The notes beneath the pieces are model-generated. The model made no database searches and had not been told where the DNA came from. It was given only the letters and a program-made list of their open reading frames with translations. Positions 25,701 to 31,819 of a stretch of 64,000 bases of DNA are shown here, piece by piece. A program made the position numbers and the translations under genes. Origin of the DNA: Siphonodentalium dalli (taxonomy: Eukaryota > Mollusca > Scaphopoda > Gadilida > Siphonodentaliidae); the NCBI GenBank assembly GCA_032622095.1, contig CP136065.1, forward strand, positions 152,461,577 through 152,525,576, given 5' to 3'. Numbering within the stretch: the first letter of the stretch is position 1; every line of letters begins with the position of its first letter.

Positions 25701-28700
25701 AAACCTGCCCCACGGTATTGACAAAAACATTTACCACTATAAATGCACACGAAATCTCACGGCGATTCCTCCTATATATAGCCCATGAGACAACAGCGCC
25801 CGCTCAATTAAGTTAACGCCCCACACACATTTGTACAAGAAAACCATAGTCAGAAATGGTAACGCCACCAAGATCATATTATTAGCCATAAATAGACATT
25901 ATAATAATAATTTATAAACTAGCTTTCAAATCCCATGTGGGAAATTTGGATACTTCCATATATCAAGTTTTCCCCGTTTCTCGTGTTATACATTACATTC
26001 TTCAAGCTGTCTTTTTTATTACACTAGCTGGTGGGCCCGACTTCGTCCGGGCTGTGTCCCATCTGATTTCCGGCGAAAGGCGCGATTTGACCTTGAATTA
26101 ACTATTTTGAAAGTCAAGGTCAGGTCGGGGTCATGATTTGACCCGTCCAAAACACTCCCCGGAGAAATGTACCCCTAGGTATCAAATTTCGTCGAAATCA
26201 GTCCGTTTTACCCGATTTGACCTTGAATTGACCATTTCGAAGGTCAAGGTCAGGTCGGGGGTCACGATTTGACCCGTCCAAAACACCCCCTGACAAAAGT
26301 ACTCCTAGGTACCAAATTTCGTCGAAATCAATCCGTCTTACCTGATTTGACCCTTGATTGGCCATATTGAAGGTCAAGGTCACGCCGGGGTCACGATTTG
26401 ACCCATCTAAAACACTTCCCGGACCCAAGTACCTCTAAGTGTCAAATTTCGTCGAAATCCATCTTTGATTATCACACGATCGCATGGTTTCCAAAGGGTG
26501 TGGTGATATCAATATCAGCACATGTGCTAATCTGTGTCGGACTATTTTATTCAGCGGGGTAAGACTACAGCTTTTAAAGCGACCCATTTTTACTTTTACA
26601 TCGACCTAATTACTAGCCTAGTAACCAGGCCAGAAAGGACAGAATCTCTTGGGATATGCATTGACTGAAGCGCGTGATGAAATTGCAAAGTAAAGTAATG
26701 GCGGCGATTCCAAATGTGAAAGCGAAGAGAACCCAACACATGACTCTGCTGTGGGGTATGTAATGACTGAGACGCGTGTTGAAATTTCAAAGGAAAGTAA
26801 TGTACGTGACTCTATCGGTACGATTGAGCCAGTTACGACACTACCTAATTACCCATAATGCAATCCCCCATTGGACAAGAACATATTACATCTGTGGCAA
26901 TTACATATAAAATTATGTAGCTTCTCATGTCTCAGCCACAAATAATGATAATCCTATTTATTCGATCAACGTATTCGGAAACACACATGAATAGTACAAC
27001 CACCGGCCCCTGGCACAAATTGGTCATAATACTAAAAGTACATATATATAAGACACAGGGGTCTGGGATTTTTTTTATTATATTATATTTAGGGTCACAT
27101 TCCCCATTTTAAAGAAATAATACCAAGCTTCGTGAAAATGGCTTCAAAATCACTATTTTTTCAAAACACCAAATGTGTTGACAGGACTGCCCCTTCCTTA
27201 AATATTATAATAGTCTTCAAAACTAACATCCATAAAATAGAATAAAGCAAAACAAGTTTTAAAAATCTATTCCCAAATTTAAAAAAAAATTATAAATGTT
27301 TAAAACATCTGCCGATCTGCATGCCCGTCCGTTTGATCGCCTAAATAATTTATAGCAAAGGTTATAAACATTATTAGCTCCCTTAATCCCCGGGTTACGT
27401 GCATGCTATGACCCCCATGTACACATTTTCAGAGGGGTTCAGTCGTTTTGTCGCCTTTTGCCTGACAGACACACGAACTCAATTTATTTTTATAATAGTA
27501 AAAGTTAATGCTAATATGTCACTCTACATTTGCACGTCTCAGTGACACCCCCGTCAACATCCCCGCCATCGCCAGTGTACGCCCGTGGCATCGGCACAGA
27601 AACTGGCCAACATCCCGCGACTGGACGTCGCCTTGAAATGAATCAAGCATAGTTCCCAGTTTTACTATACGAGTAGGCTGCACTTTCAAGAATGGACAGT
27701 CCGTATGTAAAATAAAGTCCATCCTGATTACGATACGGCAAACTAACTTCATTTTTATTATTCGATTAATACAAGTCGTTACTCTTTTCATCATTACTAT
27801 CAATAAAACACGAATTATGCATGCACGCAAGAAACAGGTCTGTTGTCTTGTGACAAACGCATGGCCAAATAGCCTACATGTCTCTTTGAAAAGCCGACGA
27901 AATTTCTAACAGATGTACACATCGTTTATGAATTTCGTCTGCTTTTCAAAGCCAAAGGCGAAGCAGTTAACCAAACTCCAGACAGAGGTATCTCATCGTT
28001 TCGGAGCGATAATGTAGAGGGCGCTTAATGGAGTTTGGCAGTTAACGCATTCTGTGATAAACACGTACAATCGATTAATTATCTTCATCCCGGAGCATAT
28101 CGGTACGATTGAGCCAGGGTACAAAACATAATTTTCCCACAGCGATACAGTGATACAGGCGATATGAAAAACTGTAAAACAACTTACACCACCTTGTGGC
28201 GTAATAATTGCTCGGTGCTCCTGTTTATGTATATGCGGCATAACTGGGTCATGGTCCACGTCCACTATATGTATGCTCTAGCTATACAGGATACAGGTTC
28301 TAGCGTACCCTAATTTCGCACATGATATTTCTCTGAGCCCAATGTCTTTACCTATATTGATACCACATAAAATTATGTATAACTATTAGCTACATTTATC
28401 ATTGGCGGGACATTGAATTATTGTTAATAGCATCGTATACTGTTATATTTATTTGTGTGCGGTTTATATCCCATAAACCGGCGTAGACATGAATCGTTCT
28501 GGTCGAAGAGAAAATAACAAATATATGAACGCCATTTGTTTCGCAGAACGCCAAAAATAAAACCGGCTATAAATGGTAGCTATATTATCTATATGTAGTG
28601 AACCATGACCATTCAGCCTGAAAACTGCACAAAGCTGGCATGGCTCATTTTTTTACATTAAAATATGCTGAATAGTTTGTGCTATACTTTCCCCATTTTC

Positions 28701-30144
28701 AATTAAAACCCCATTTTGCAAGTTTGTCACAGTTAAAACGTTTTACATTACAACTGCCAGTATTTAGTTCTTGGAAATAAATAGTGTATGTTTCCTGACT
28801 CATGGACGATGTGAATTTACAACACAGTGAATAATATAGCATCGCAAAAGCGTTTTTCTCAGACTAAAACCACTATTGATCATTGTGCTACATGCGTTTC
28901 TGTGTTTGCCATATGTCTATCCTCTCGGTGTTTGGCTATTCAATATGCCTACCACAAAATATTGACGGGACAGTATGTCAAATAGCTTTTTTTAACTGAA
29001 AAATGCATTATTTGACTCCGCAGTCATGTTTGTTTTGTCACTGAGATACTATACCACATGTATCCACGAGAATAACTTACAACTCGACATGCTGAGCAAA
29101 TTTGGGAGTTTGTTTACTTTGAAAGTTTGAAAAAGTCGACAAAATCCGAGATATTTTGTCTTCAAACAACGTATTCTACAATGCCAAATTGTTACCAAGA
29201 GGTTCAACTTATAAATCAGACATTACTGCATCTGACGTGATAAAAAAAATCTGACCTTTTACAGCGTATTTGGTCAATTATAATCTAAAACATACCTTGG
29301 TTGAGAAACCCGCCACGCAATATCACTACAGCAATATTCCTACCCACAGCCACCAGCCTTTAGGGTTATCGGGCGTGTACTCTGTCTAACGCCCGTAGAA
29401 ATCATATTCCACCGGTACAAAATCATTGGAAGTTTTGACAGGAAACATTATAAAGTCGAAAAATAACGAGGGGAATATATTTCTTAGTTATTATCTGTTA
29501 ATTAATAATATACTTCACTTAAGGTGATGATCCCAACTCGAAATTTCACGATTTAAGTGAATTTGTCAGCGATTTTGCTTTGCCTGGCTTACAGTTATGT
29601 GATTTCTCCTGGGTAATTAATTAAATGTTTATTGCGATATCGGCTCACACAAGTCAGAGAATAGCAATCAATTTTGAATAGGGACATTCACCTACAGTGA
29701 AGTTCATTATTAAGGAACAGATAGTTGCCAAGAAATATATTCCCCGCGTTATTTTTTCTACTTTATAAGGTTCCCTGTCAAAGCTTCAAAAACTTCCAAG
29801 GTTTTGTACTGGGGGAATCTCTACGGGCGTTAGCCAGGTTAGAAATTCATGGCATGATCTAACTAGTGATATACACCGAATGCATGCTGTATTGACAATC
29901 ACTTTAATTGAACTTACTTGGTTGTAAGACAACTGATACCGCGTATCCGAAACCTTCATAAGTGTTGCCTTGGCCATTACCATTGTTATTTGTCGGTCGA
30001 TAAAGGGTCGTCAGGGTCACATTGTCATTAGTGACAAGTCCCGCACTGTTAGGAACAATCATGGTATTAAAATTTGCCCTTTTGTTCGCAACACCTTCCT
30101 TCTGCTCTTTGCCTACCGCCAGCCATTCAAATTCATCACCGACC
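1557..30144 (-). CDS. Cadherin-like extracellular protein gene, partial (six exons; overview)
   Basis: Six minus-strand exons lie at 30144-29918, 15808-15635, 15028-14892, 10143-9945, 7471-7295 and 1700-1557. Each has an AG acceptor and a GT donor. The phases match at every join: 1-1, 1-1, 0-0, 1-1, 1-1. The joined product is about 350 residues without a stop. It has two full repeats and the start of a third that read like cadherin ectodomains: a strand-rich start, a late Leu-Asn-Tyr-Asp and Tyr-x-Leu-Asn-Ile-x-Cys-Ser-Asp block, and a closing Tyr-Thr-Val-Asn-Val-Leu-Asn-Asn-x-x-Pro. Known of the family: such proteins sit outside the membrane and mediate adhesion or mechanical linkage. The canonical calcium motifs (Asp-x-Asn-Asp, Leu-Asp-Arg-Glu) are degenerate here. 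Signal peptide, membrane segment and tail are not in view. Extra exons could lie in the long introns, but none is needed for the reading frame. I cannot name the orthologue. Confidence 0.7.
1701..2483. other. Intronic sequence, nothing assigned
   Basis: AT-rich intron of the cadherin-like gene between its last visible exon and the TTAA element. I see no credible open frame, inverted repeat or tandem array here. The left part beside the exon supplies the pyrimidine tract on the minus strand. Confidence 0.5.
2637..2705. repeat. 69-bp palindrome, left member of a pair
   Basis: GCCAATGCATTCTCTTATAT runs into a short core containing GTCGACCATAGGTCGC and returns as the complement to ATTGGC. The arms of about 27 bases are essentially perfect, so a stable hairpin or cruciform is expected. 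The partner at 2839-2907 carries the same arms with the core inverted. Confidence 0.75.
2839..2907. repeat. 69-bp palindrome, right member of a pair
   Basis: This has the same arms as 2637-2705, and its core reads GGCGACCTATGGTCGAC, the reverse complement of the left core. The two palindromes are thus mirror copies about 130 bp apart inside the TTAA element. Confidence 0.75.
3106..4209. mobile_element. hAT-like non-autonomous element with 8-bp target duplication
   Basis: The eight bases ATCACGAC occur at 3098-3105 and again at 4210-4217. Between them the termini are CAGGGATGTGGCTAGAG and its complement CTCTAGCCACATCCCTG. An 8-bp duplication with CAGGG ends is typical of the hAT superfamily. 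The interior has poly-G and poly-C tracts, a 60-bp unit repeated at 3180-3305 (GAGTCGGAATCACACCAACA), and two diverged copies of about 270 bp (3480-3990). I see no transposase frame. A related older copy lies at 8316-8787. Confidence 0.75.
3702..3742. repeat. Hairpin within the hAT-like element
   Basis: ACACCGGGCCGACCATGG is followed by TTCGGCCCGGTGTG, a near-perfect inverted repeat centred near 3725. Confidence 0.6.
4218..5948. other. Intronic sequence with faint duplicated blocks
   Basis: No supported gene. Diverged duplicate blocks are visible: 4255-4330 against 4420-4490 (around GCGATGACATGGCG and GCGTAATAACTTGGCG), and 4900-4990 against 5070-5180 (around TTGTTGTTGATGTCGGAGC and TTGTTGTTGATATTATT). 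The longest minus-strand frame (5826-5413, 137 codons) has no recognisable domain, and its composition suggests chance. Confidence 0.4.
5953..6409. mobile_element. TTAA-family element (AGGTACTC ends), copy 1, decayed right end
   Basis: TTAA at 5949-5952 precedes AGGTACTCAATCCGATCAG. The right part retains CCAAAGAAATAGTAATTTAGG but its terminus has mutated. The interior shares GATATCTGATCACTC and GGGTTCCTCGACTCGAA with the copies at 13662, 16081 and 51763. Confidence 0.6.
6410..7073. other. Intronic sequence, nothing assigned
   Basis: AT-rich. Short repeats such as GAATCGGAACCGT occur at 6813 and 6913. No supported coding signal. Confidence 0.4.
7074..7264 (-). other. Coding-like segment of unknown identity next to a cadherin exon
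   Basis: Just 30 bases beyond the donor of the 7295-7471 exon, the minus strand carries an open frame of 63 codons. A CGATCAG acceptor and a GAG before GTAAAC donor bound it. It includes Arg-Tyr-Val-Tyr-Ile-Val-Asp-Val-Ser-Asp-Asn-Ile-Ile and Met-Phe-Arg-Thr-Ser-Phe-Gln-Leu-Tyr-Gly-Lys-Tyr. The composition looks protein-like, but I recognise no family. A 30-base intron is not credible, so it cannot follow the neighbouring exon directly. It could be an alternative exon, an old gene remnant or chance. Confidence 0.2.
7295..7471 (-). CDS. Cadherin-like gene, exon closing a repeat
   Basis: The acceptor is CTATCTTTTTTTCAG and the donor is GATCCTACTG before GTAAGTTAA, both near-consensus. The 177-nt exon is phase 1 at both ends. 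It gives 58 full codons with the clearest cadherin signature in the gene: Gly-Gln-Leu-Asn-Tyr-Asp-Gly-Ile-Arg-Gln-Tyr-Leu-Leu-Asn-Ile-Ala-Cys-Ser-Asp-Asp, followed by Val-Val-Ser-Thr-Tyr-Thr-Val-Asn-Val-Leu-Asn-Asn-Phe-Val-Pro-Thr-Ile. This corresponds to the family's 'LDYE...Y.L.V.A.D...V.V.V.D.ND..P' block, with the calcium-binding Asp-x-Asn-Asp replaced by Leu-Asn-Asn. The exon therefore ends one repeat and begins the linker to the next. Confidence 0.78.
7905..9843. mobile_element. Inverted-repeat element with CGGGTACGGGTA ends, hosting another element
   Basis: The left end has ATCAGCGAGTTTGCGATACC and CGGGAACGGGTACGGGTA. The right end carries the complement (TACCCGTACCAGTACCGG, then AGCAAACTCGCTATC). 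The arms are about 50-70 bp with mismatches. The interior includes the older hAT-like copy at 8316-8787. No transposase frame is evident, so the superfamily is unknown. Confidence 0.45.
8316..8787. mobile_element. Older hAT-like element related to 3106-4209
   Basis: It shares ACGTGGCTATAGATGGTCTC, GGGACCGGGACACACCGG and the GGGGTGAAACACCCC terminal hairpin with the 1.1-kb element at 3106-4209. The ends are degenerate and the target duplication is no longer recognisable. Confidence 0.5.
9844..9944. other. Short intron flank
   Basis: Intron sequence immediately downstream of the 9945-10143 exon. Only the donor GTAAGT at its upper edge is of note. Confidence 0.4.
9945..10143 (-). CDS. Cadherin-like gene, exon opening the next repeat
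   Basis: The acceptor is TTTGCTTCGCAG and the donor is GACGCAACAA before GTAAGT. Phase is 0 in and 1 out, over 199 nt and 66 full codons. The peptide starts Pro-Ile-Ser-Phe-Asp-Ser-Thr-Met-Pro-Gly and contains Thr-Thr-Leu-Ile-Ala-Glu-Phe. A linker follows with Asp-Asp-Asn-Arg-Asn-Thr-Gln-Asn-Asp-Leu and Lys-Cys-Tyr-Ile-Lys-Ser-Ser-Asn-Pro-Pro. It ends Phe-Asp-Phe-Ala-Ala-Lys-Pro-Gly-Asp-Ala-Thr. Joined to the exon at 7471 it makes one cadherin-like repeat of about 125 residues. A second possible acceptor, GACAG, lies 15 bases inside and would break the phase match. The outer one is preferred for that reason. Confidence 0.7.
10144..10598. other. Intron flank with acceptor tract
   Basis: Holds the minus-strand acceptor region for the 10143 exon. 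Nothing else is assigned. A short (TA)-rich run sits near 10240. Confidence 0.4.
10599..10960. repeat. Palindromic GGTACTC/GAGTACC array
   Basis: About 18 copies of the self-complementary motif GGTACTCTGGAGTACC, or halves of it, are separated by AAAATTTA-type spacers. The unit is itself a palindrome, so neighbouring copies can pair in many ways. Scattered related motifs recur at 11728-11820. Confidence 0.75.
11190..11670. mobile_element. Foldback element with GACCAATCAGTCTTT arms
   Basis: AGGTCTGGGTGAACC and CTATAATAGCCCAGTCGG (11236-11303) reappear inverted at 11548-11622 as CCCGATCAGGCTATTATAG and GTTCACTCAGACCT. Weaker pairing extends outward to about 11190 and 11670. The loop contains a 30-bp minisatellite around ACGATAAATCGCAAAC (11340-11445). 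Non-coding. Confidence 0.55.
11671..12700. other. Intronic sequence with 27-base poly(A) tract
   Basis: A run of 27 A lies at 12062-12088, preceded by GGAAATTGGTGTGCTTTTCC. It could be a retroposon tail, but no SINE body is recognisable before it. GGTACC-rich motifs at 11728-11820 echo the palindromic array. No coding signal. Confidence 0.45.
12701..13420. mobile_element. TA-flanked element with CCTTACTCG inverted ends
   Basis: TA at 12699-12700 and 13421-13422 flanks 32-bp inverted termini that begin CCTTACTCGTATTTAAATTC. Next to each terminus lies TTTTAAATTCGCGCAC, giving a subterminal repeat of AATTCGCGC. The 720-bp element has no transposase frame. A TA duplication suggests a Tc1/mariner-type mobiliser, but that is inference. 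Confidence 0.7.
13662..13821. mobile_element. TTAA-family element (AGGTACTC ends), copy 2, short form
   Basis: TTAA at 13658-13661 and 13822-13825 flanks a 160-bp element. Its ends are AGGTACTCAATCCGATTAAG and the near-complement CGTCTAATCGGATTGAGTACCT. It retains the subterminal CTAAATTACTATTT and AAATAGTAATTTAGG. Confidence 0.7.
13826..14891. other. Intron with dispersed degenerate minisatellite
   Basis: A roughly 30-bp motif, GCTGG-TACCCTAATCAACGTTTCGGAGAT and variants, appears as short clusters at 13905-13980, 14135-14215 and 14738-14825. The clusters are separated by unrelated sequence. No coding signal is evident on either strand. Confidence 0.5.
14892..15028 (-). CDS. Cadherin-like gene, exon for second half of a repeat
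   Basis: The acceptor is TTATGTGTTGTAG and the donor is AAAAACTGG before GTATGT. The 137-nt exon enters in phase 1 and leaves in phase 0, which matches the phase-0 start of the exon at 10143. Its 45 codons complete the Asp-x-x-Thr-Gly-x-Ile turn begun upstream. They then give Ser-Ser-Tyr-Val-Ile-Thr-Gly, and close with Cys-Ser-Ala-Thr-Val-Ile-Val-Glu-Phe-Lys-Asn-Trp, the usual last strand of a cadherin repeat. Two cysteines (Glu-Ile-Cys-Phe and Gly-Thr-Cys-Ser) could pair. Confidence 0.72.
15029..15634. other. Intron, nothing assigned
   Basis: Separates two cadherin-like exons. A short GACAGACAGACAGACA run lies at 15330-15345. I see no further exon. Confidence 0.45.
15635..15808 (-). CDS. 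Cadherin-like gene, exon for first half of a repeat
   Basis: The acceptor is TTTAATCTGTAG and the donor is CAACAACAG before GTACGTG. The 174-nt exon starts and ends in phase 1, the symmetrical phase common in shuffled extracellular domains. It encodes 57 full codons, including Asp-Asp-Tyr-Ser-Ile-Pro-Gln-Val-Thr-Pro-Ile-Gly-Thr-Thr-Leu-Gly, then Leu-Lys-Leu-Thr-Phe-Glu-Leu-Thr-Asn-Thr-Asn-Gly, and ends Ile-Thr-Val-Asp-Ala-Thr-Thr-Gly. That last motif is the cadherin-type 'F-x-I-D-x-x-T-G-x-I' turn. It is completed by the next exon, which adds Gly-Val-Ile-Lys-Thr-Thr-Gly. The fit across the splice join is strong evidence that both exons are real. Confidence 0.75.
16081..16443. mobile_element. 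TTAA-family element (AGGTACTC ends), copy 3, best preserved
   Basis: TTAA at 16077-16080 and 16444-16447 flanks inverted ends of about 48 bp. They start AGGTACTCAATCCGATTAAG and include the GGGGTGCTTAATCGG complement on the right. An internal hairpin at 16176-16245 pairs ATAACTCTAAAATCAAGTGG with its complement. Non-coding. Confidence 0.75.
16588..16930 (+). repeat. Left arm of a 4.95-kb inverted duplication
   Basis: It starts GTCGCTACGAGAGGGAA and contains ACTTTCGGAATCCGGAC, CTTGAGGCACCCAATGA, CACACCTTTCGAGAAGA and TTTTAGGGTGAGAAG. Each recurs in reverse complement between 21541 and 21205, at roughly 70-75% identity by eye. Confidence 0.65.
16931..19475. other. Interior of inverted duplication, left part
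   Basis: No supported gene. Frames at 17599-17829 (+, hydrophobic) and 18690-18454 (-) have no recognisable domains. The possible exon at 18255-18308 lies here. I see no tandem repeats. Confidence 0.4.
18255..18308 (-). other. Possible first coding exon (18 codons) inside the large intron
   Basis: The minus strand reads ATGGCGGAT and on for 18 codons (Met-Ala-Asp-Trp-Asn-Tyr-Asn-Ala-Glu-Ser and so on) to an in-frame ATG directly before GTAAGTTTTC, a strong phase-0 donor. The frame stays open upstream, with another ATG at 18326. No signal peptide is visible. A phase-0 donor could splice to the phase-0 acceptor at 10143, bypassing two exons. This is inference from splice signals alone, with no homology. 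Confidence 0.2.
19733..19778. repeat. (TA)n microsatellite
   Basis: An uninterrupted TA run of about 46 bp lies just before the 62-bp satellite array inside the AGGCCCG element. Confidence 0.85.
19930..20575. repeat. 62-bp tandem array, about ten monomers
   Basis: Monomers carry AATTATTATAAATCA, GGCTACCACC, CTTATAATAAGGAATACC and GGTATATAT. Spacing is 60-65 bp with moderate divergence. It sits wholly inside the inverted-repeat element and was probably amplified there. Confidence 0.75.
21205..21541 (-). repeat. Right arm of the 4.95-kb inverted duplication
   Basis: Reverse-complement partner of 16588-16930, ending TTCCCTCTCGATGCGAC. The AGGCCCG element lies between the two arms, close to this one. 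No target duplication was found outside the arms. Confidence 0.65.
21542..22898. other. Low-repeat intronic stretch with small hairpin
   Basis: A hairpin pairs GGTGAAGGTAACTGCAG with ATGACCTTCACC near 21670-21710. The small frame at 22215 and its TATA-like motif lie here. There is otherwise no supported gene or repeat. Confidence 0.4.
22215..22289 (+). other. Small open frame (24 codons) after a TATA-like motif
   Basis: A CTATATATAGC motif at about 22184-22194 lies about 25 bases before AAAAATGGCG, a good start context. The frame begins Met-Ala-Lys-Pro-Asp-Arg-Ser-Lys-Phe and stops at TGA after 24 codons. The surrounding 22.0-22.65 kb is less repetitive and slightly richer in GC than its neighbours, which would suit a promoter. 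There is no homology and the frame is very short, so chance is likely. Confidence 0.12.
22914..23371. mobile_element. Composite element: 21-bp inverted ends enclosing two palindromic MITEs
   Basis: GCCTGAGTTTAGTGTGCCTG begins a 21-bp terminus at 22914-22934, which returns as its exact complement at 23351-23371. The direct repeat ATGGTTAGAAGC flanks it at 22899 and 23372. Inside are two copies of the GTGAATTT/AAATTCAC palindrome (22943-23031 and 23253-23345), the same family as at 1-186. Confidence 0.6.
23577..23977. mobile_element. TA-flanked element with GAGACCTTTCGCA ends
   Basis: TA at 23575-23576 and 23978-23979 flanks exact 20-bp termini GAGACCTTTCGCAAAATCAC. Looser pairing continues inward for about 30 bp. 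It is 401 bp long and non-coding. A minus-strand 90-codon frame (24100-23828) crosses its edge and is therefore probably chance. Confidence 0.7.
24229..24310 (+). repeat. Inverted repeat arm, partner at 29303-29386
   Basis: CACGCCCGATAACTCTATAA, GCTGGTGGCTGTGGGTAGG and GTAGTGATATTGTGTGGCGG recur inverted 5 kb away with few mismatches. The two could be ends of one old 5.1-kb element or two solitary copies. Confidence 0.6.
24311..25340. other. Intronic sequence, nothing assigned
   Basis: AT-rich with no supported exon, repeat array or inverted repeat. Confidence 0.4.
25341..25727. mobile_element. Short element with TGTCAATACCGTGGGGCAGG inverted ends
   Basis: A 26-bp terminus at 25341-25366 is exactly mirrored at 25702-25727. 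It is about 387 bp with a non-coding interior. T/A runs at both ends blur the target site, so no superfamily is assigned. Confidence 0.65.
26027..26465. mobile_element. RTE/SINE-type 3' fragment with 130-bp tandem units
   Basis: CTGGTGGGCCCGACTTCGTC begins the block, then about three units of 130 bp follow. Each contains GATTTGACCTTGAATT, GTCAAGGTCAGGTCGGGG, GATTTGACCCGTCCAAAACA and CAAATTTCGTCGAAATC. The last motif is typical of RTE-type LINE and derived SINE 3' regions. A single-unit relative lies at 60645-60798. Confidence 0.55.
26466..29302. other. Intronic sequence with small duplications and hairpins
   Basis: A diverged 120-bp duplication lies at 26630-26690 and 26750-26805 (GACTGAAGCGCGTGATGAAA and GACTGAGACGCGTGTTGAAA). 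Hairpins occur at 27882-27953 (TTTGAAAAGCCGACGAAATT) and 27968-28045 (GTTAACCAAACTCCAG). Minus-strand frames at 27830-27519 and 28265-27993 show no domain. One has a plausible donor at 28191, but its phase does not fit the cadherin-like gene. Confidence 0.4.
29303..29386 (-). repeat. Inverted repeat arm, partner at 24229-24310
   Basis: Reverse complement of the 24229 arm. It ends next to the TA-flanked element at 29389. Confidence 0.6.
29389..29830. mobile_element. TA-flanked element with long ACGCCCGTAGA inverted ends
   Basis: TA at 29387-29388 and 29831-29832 flanks termini ACGCCCGTAGA. The inverted repeats continue for about 140 bp each (GGAAGTTTT, GGGGAATATATTTCTT, TTCACT) with indels. 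The whole 442 bp is nearly a foldback. Non-coding. Confidence 0.7.
29918..30144 (-). CDS. Cadherin-like gene, first exon in view (75 codons)
   Basis: The acceptor follows a pyrimidine-rich stretch ending in TTCTAG, and the exon ends CAACCAA before GTAAGTT, a strong donor. It begins in phase 2 and ends in phase 1. The reading frame gives about 75 residues, including Glu-Phe-Glu-Trp-Leu-Ala-Val-Gly-Lys near the start, a Pro-Thr-Asn-Asn-Asn-Gly-Asn-Gly-Gln-Gly loop, and Gly-Phe-Gly-Tyr-Ala-Val-Ser-Val-Val-Leu-Gln-Pro at the end. The final alternating hydrophobic strand fits the last strand of an immunoglobulin-like or cadherin-like fold, but I do not recognise this stretch by family. The phase-1 end fits the next exon 14 kb downstream. 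The exon that supplies its phase-2 start was not found within the window. It is placed in this gene by strand, phase and context. Confidence 0.6.
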
Positions 30145-31087
30145 CTAGAATTGGAGGAAGAGAGCGTATGCGGCTTTTGTTAAAGATAGTATATCTCTTC
30201 TTAGAACAAGTTGTATATAGTTTCCTGGGCATAAAATAGTAACTATGAATCGTAGACCCTGTCCGGAAACGCTTCTATAAACTAATATTGATTTTATTTC
30301 GAATTGTTTTTAGGTTTAGGTATTTATAACCTAAATGTTTATAGCTTAAATATATTAATGTTGAAGAGGAAATTTAAATGTAATGTTCAGCCACAAACTT
30401 TGACCTATTGTGATTCTTCGCCTTTGTCACGTTCCAGGGACCGAAGTAGGTTTTTAATAAATACATTCAATATTTTATATTGATATATGGACTATCATTT
30501 GTGATCATAAAGAGCGTTACTATGTTTTTTCTAGAGTCCTCAAATGAGTATTTTGTCTTCTATCGACACACCGCTACTGTATACTTATCTCAGAAATATG
30601 ACAAAGATCTTTGAAGCATCACTGTGGTCTAATTTTACAACTGAACATTGTGCACCACTTTAATGCTTGAACGTGTTTAGTGTTATCACATTATTGTGGT
30701 CACAATCAGGTTATATATGGATTAACATGTACATTATGTTCATATCTGGACATCATACTTTCTGGAAATAATTATCAGTCATCGGGGGGGGGGGGGGGGG
30801 GGGGTCAGGAAAACATTTCCGGACACTAGGCGCAAAACAAATGTTCCGACCTCTGGGTACCAACCACCCCCTAATTTTTATTTTTCCGATTCTGGGATTG
30901 GGACCCACCCCTTCCAAACCGCTTCAAATGACTATTTTACTCAGTTTTCCTGATCTTATCTTATTACTGTTCCGTATCATGATTATAGAAGCATTCCTAC
31001 TTTTTATTTACCAACAAGACTGTAAAGTTTCAAAACAATTCTCCAATACATGTGGGCTGTATAGGGTGTGCTTATGGATTGACATTT
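30145..31087. other. Intergenic or intronic sequence with 21-base poly(G)
   Basis: A G21 tract lies at 30784-30804, followed by CCACCCC-type motifs that recall mononucleotide-rich ends of the hAT-like elements. No exon supplying the phase-2 start at 30144 could be found here. Confidence 0.45.
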
Positions 31088-31400
31088 GAAATCCAAGATG
31101 GCTGCTGGTGTCCATGTTTTTATTTAAACACATTTTGGGGAAAAATGGAGGCTCCTATCTAGAGGTCACCTCTGAAACCCATATGAAGTTTGGTGACGAT
31201 TGGATGAGAAATGTGACCTACTTTTGTCATACAAAGAGTAAAATCCAAGATTGCTGCTGGCAGCCATGTTTGTTTGTTTTTTTACATAATTCGGGTAAAA
31301 AGGGTAGGCATCATCGAGAGGTCAAACTGAAGATTCGTATGCAGTTTGGTGATGATCGGATGAGGGATAAGCTCTGCAGGGTGTGTTAAAGGATTTAGTG
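31088..31400. repeat. Two 155-bp tandem units, RTE-like
   Basis: AAATCCAAGATGGCTGCTGG at about 31089 and AAATCCAAGATTGCTGCTGG at about 31240 each begin a unit. Each unit runs through GAGGTCA and AGTTTGGTGA-GAT-GGATGAG. The latter is typical of LINE RTE 3' regions. Diverged. Confidence 0.5.
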
Positions 31401-31724
31401 ATGCAAAGAGTAAAATGCACCTCCAGAACTTTGACCGTTGGTACTTAAACCACAGAACGGGGGGTTGGAATTCAATATGGCCGCTACTTAGTGGTCTCGC
31501 TTACAGTACAAGTATGTTGATAGTAAGAATGCGATTTTAAAATTCAAGCAGTACATGTATATATGTTTCGCGAATTCAAAATTGACCGAAAAATATTACT
31601 GTTCGATTTCAAATACGATAGCTTAATGTGGTCAATGGTCATGACTCATGATAGATTAGATAATAGCCAGGTTGTGCCACACATTTGTGTAACTTGTACT
31701 ATGTGAAAACGCTGGTGTGTTATG

Positions 31725-31812
31725 ACGTTTCGGCCCTTGGGTTTACGATTCGGCACCTGGACGTTTCGGCACCCGATTTTTCGGCACTTCGGATGTTTCG
31801 GCACCTGGTAAT
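31725..31812. repeat. Short minisatellite TTTCGGCACC
   Basis: About six imperfect copies of TTTCGGCACC or TTCGGCACT are spaced 12-18 bp apart, directly outside the foldback arm. Confidence 0.55.
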
Positions 31813-31819
31813 TTACAAA

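Noticed and set aside
27519-27830. GC-richer minus-strand frame of 103 codons and overlapping frames
   Set aside because: Three frames are open for part of the stretch. None shows a domain, and no donor or acceptor links it to the gene.
28192-28258. Possible 67-bp minus-strand exon ending in GTAAGTTG
   Set aside because: The acceptor lacks a pyrimidine tract, and its entry and exit phases cannot sit between the exons at 29918 and 15808.
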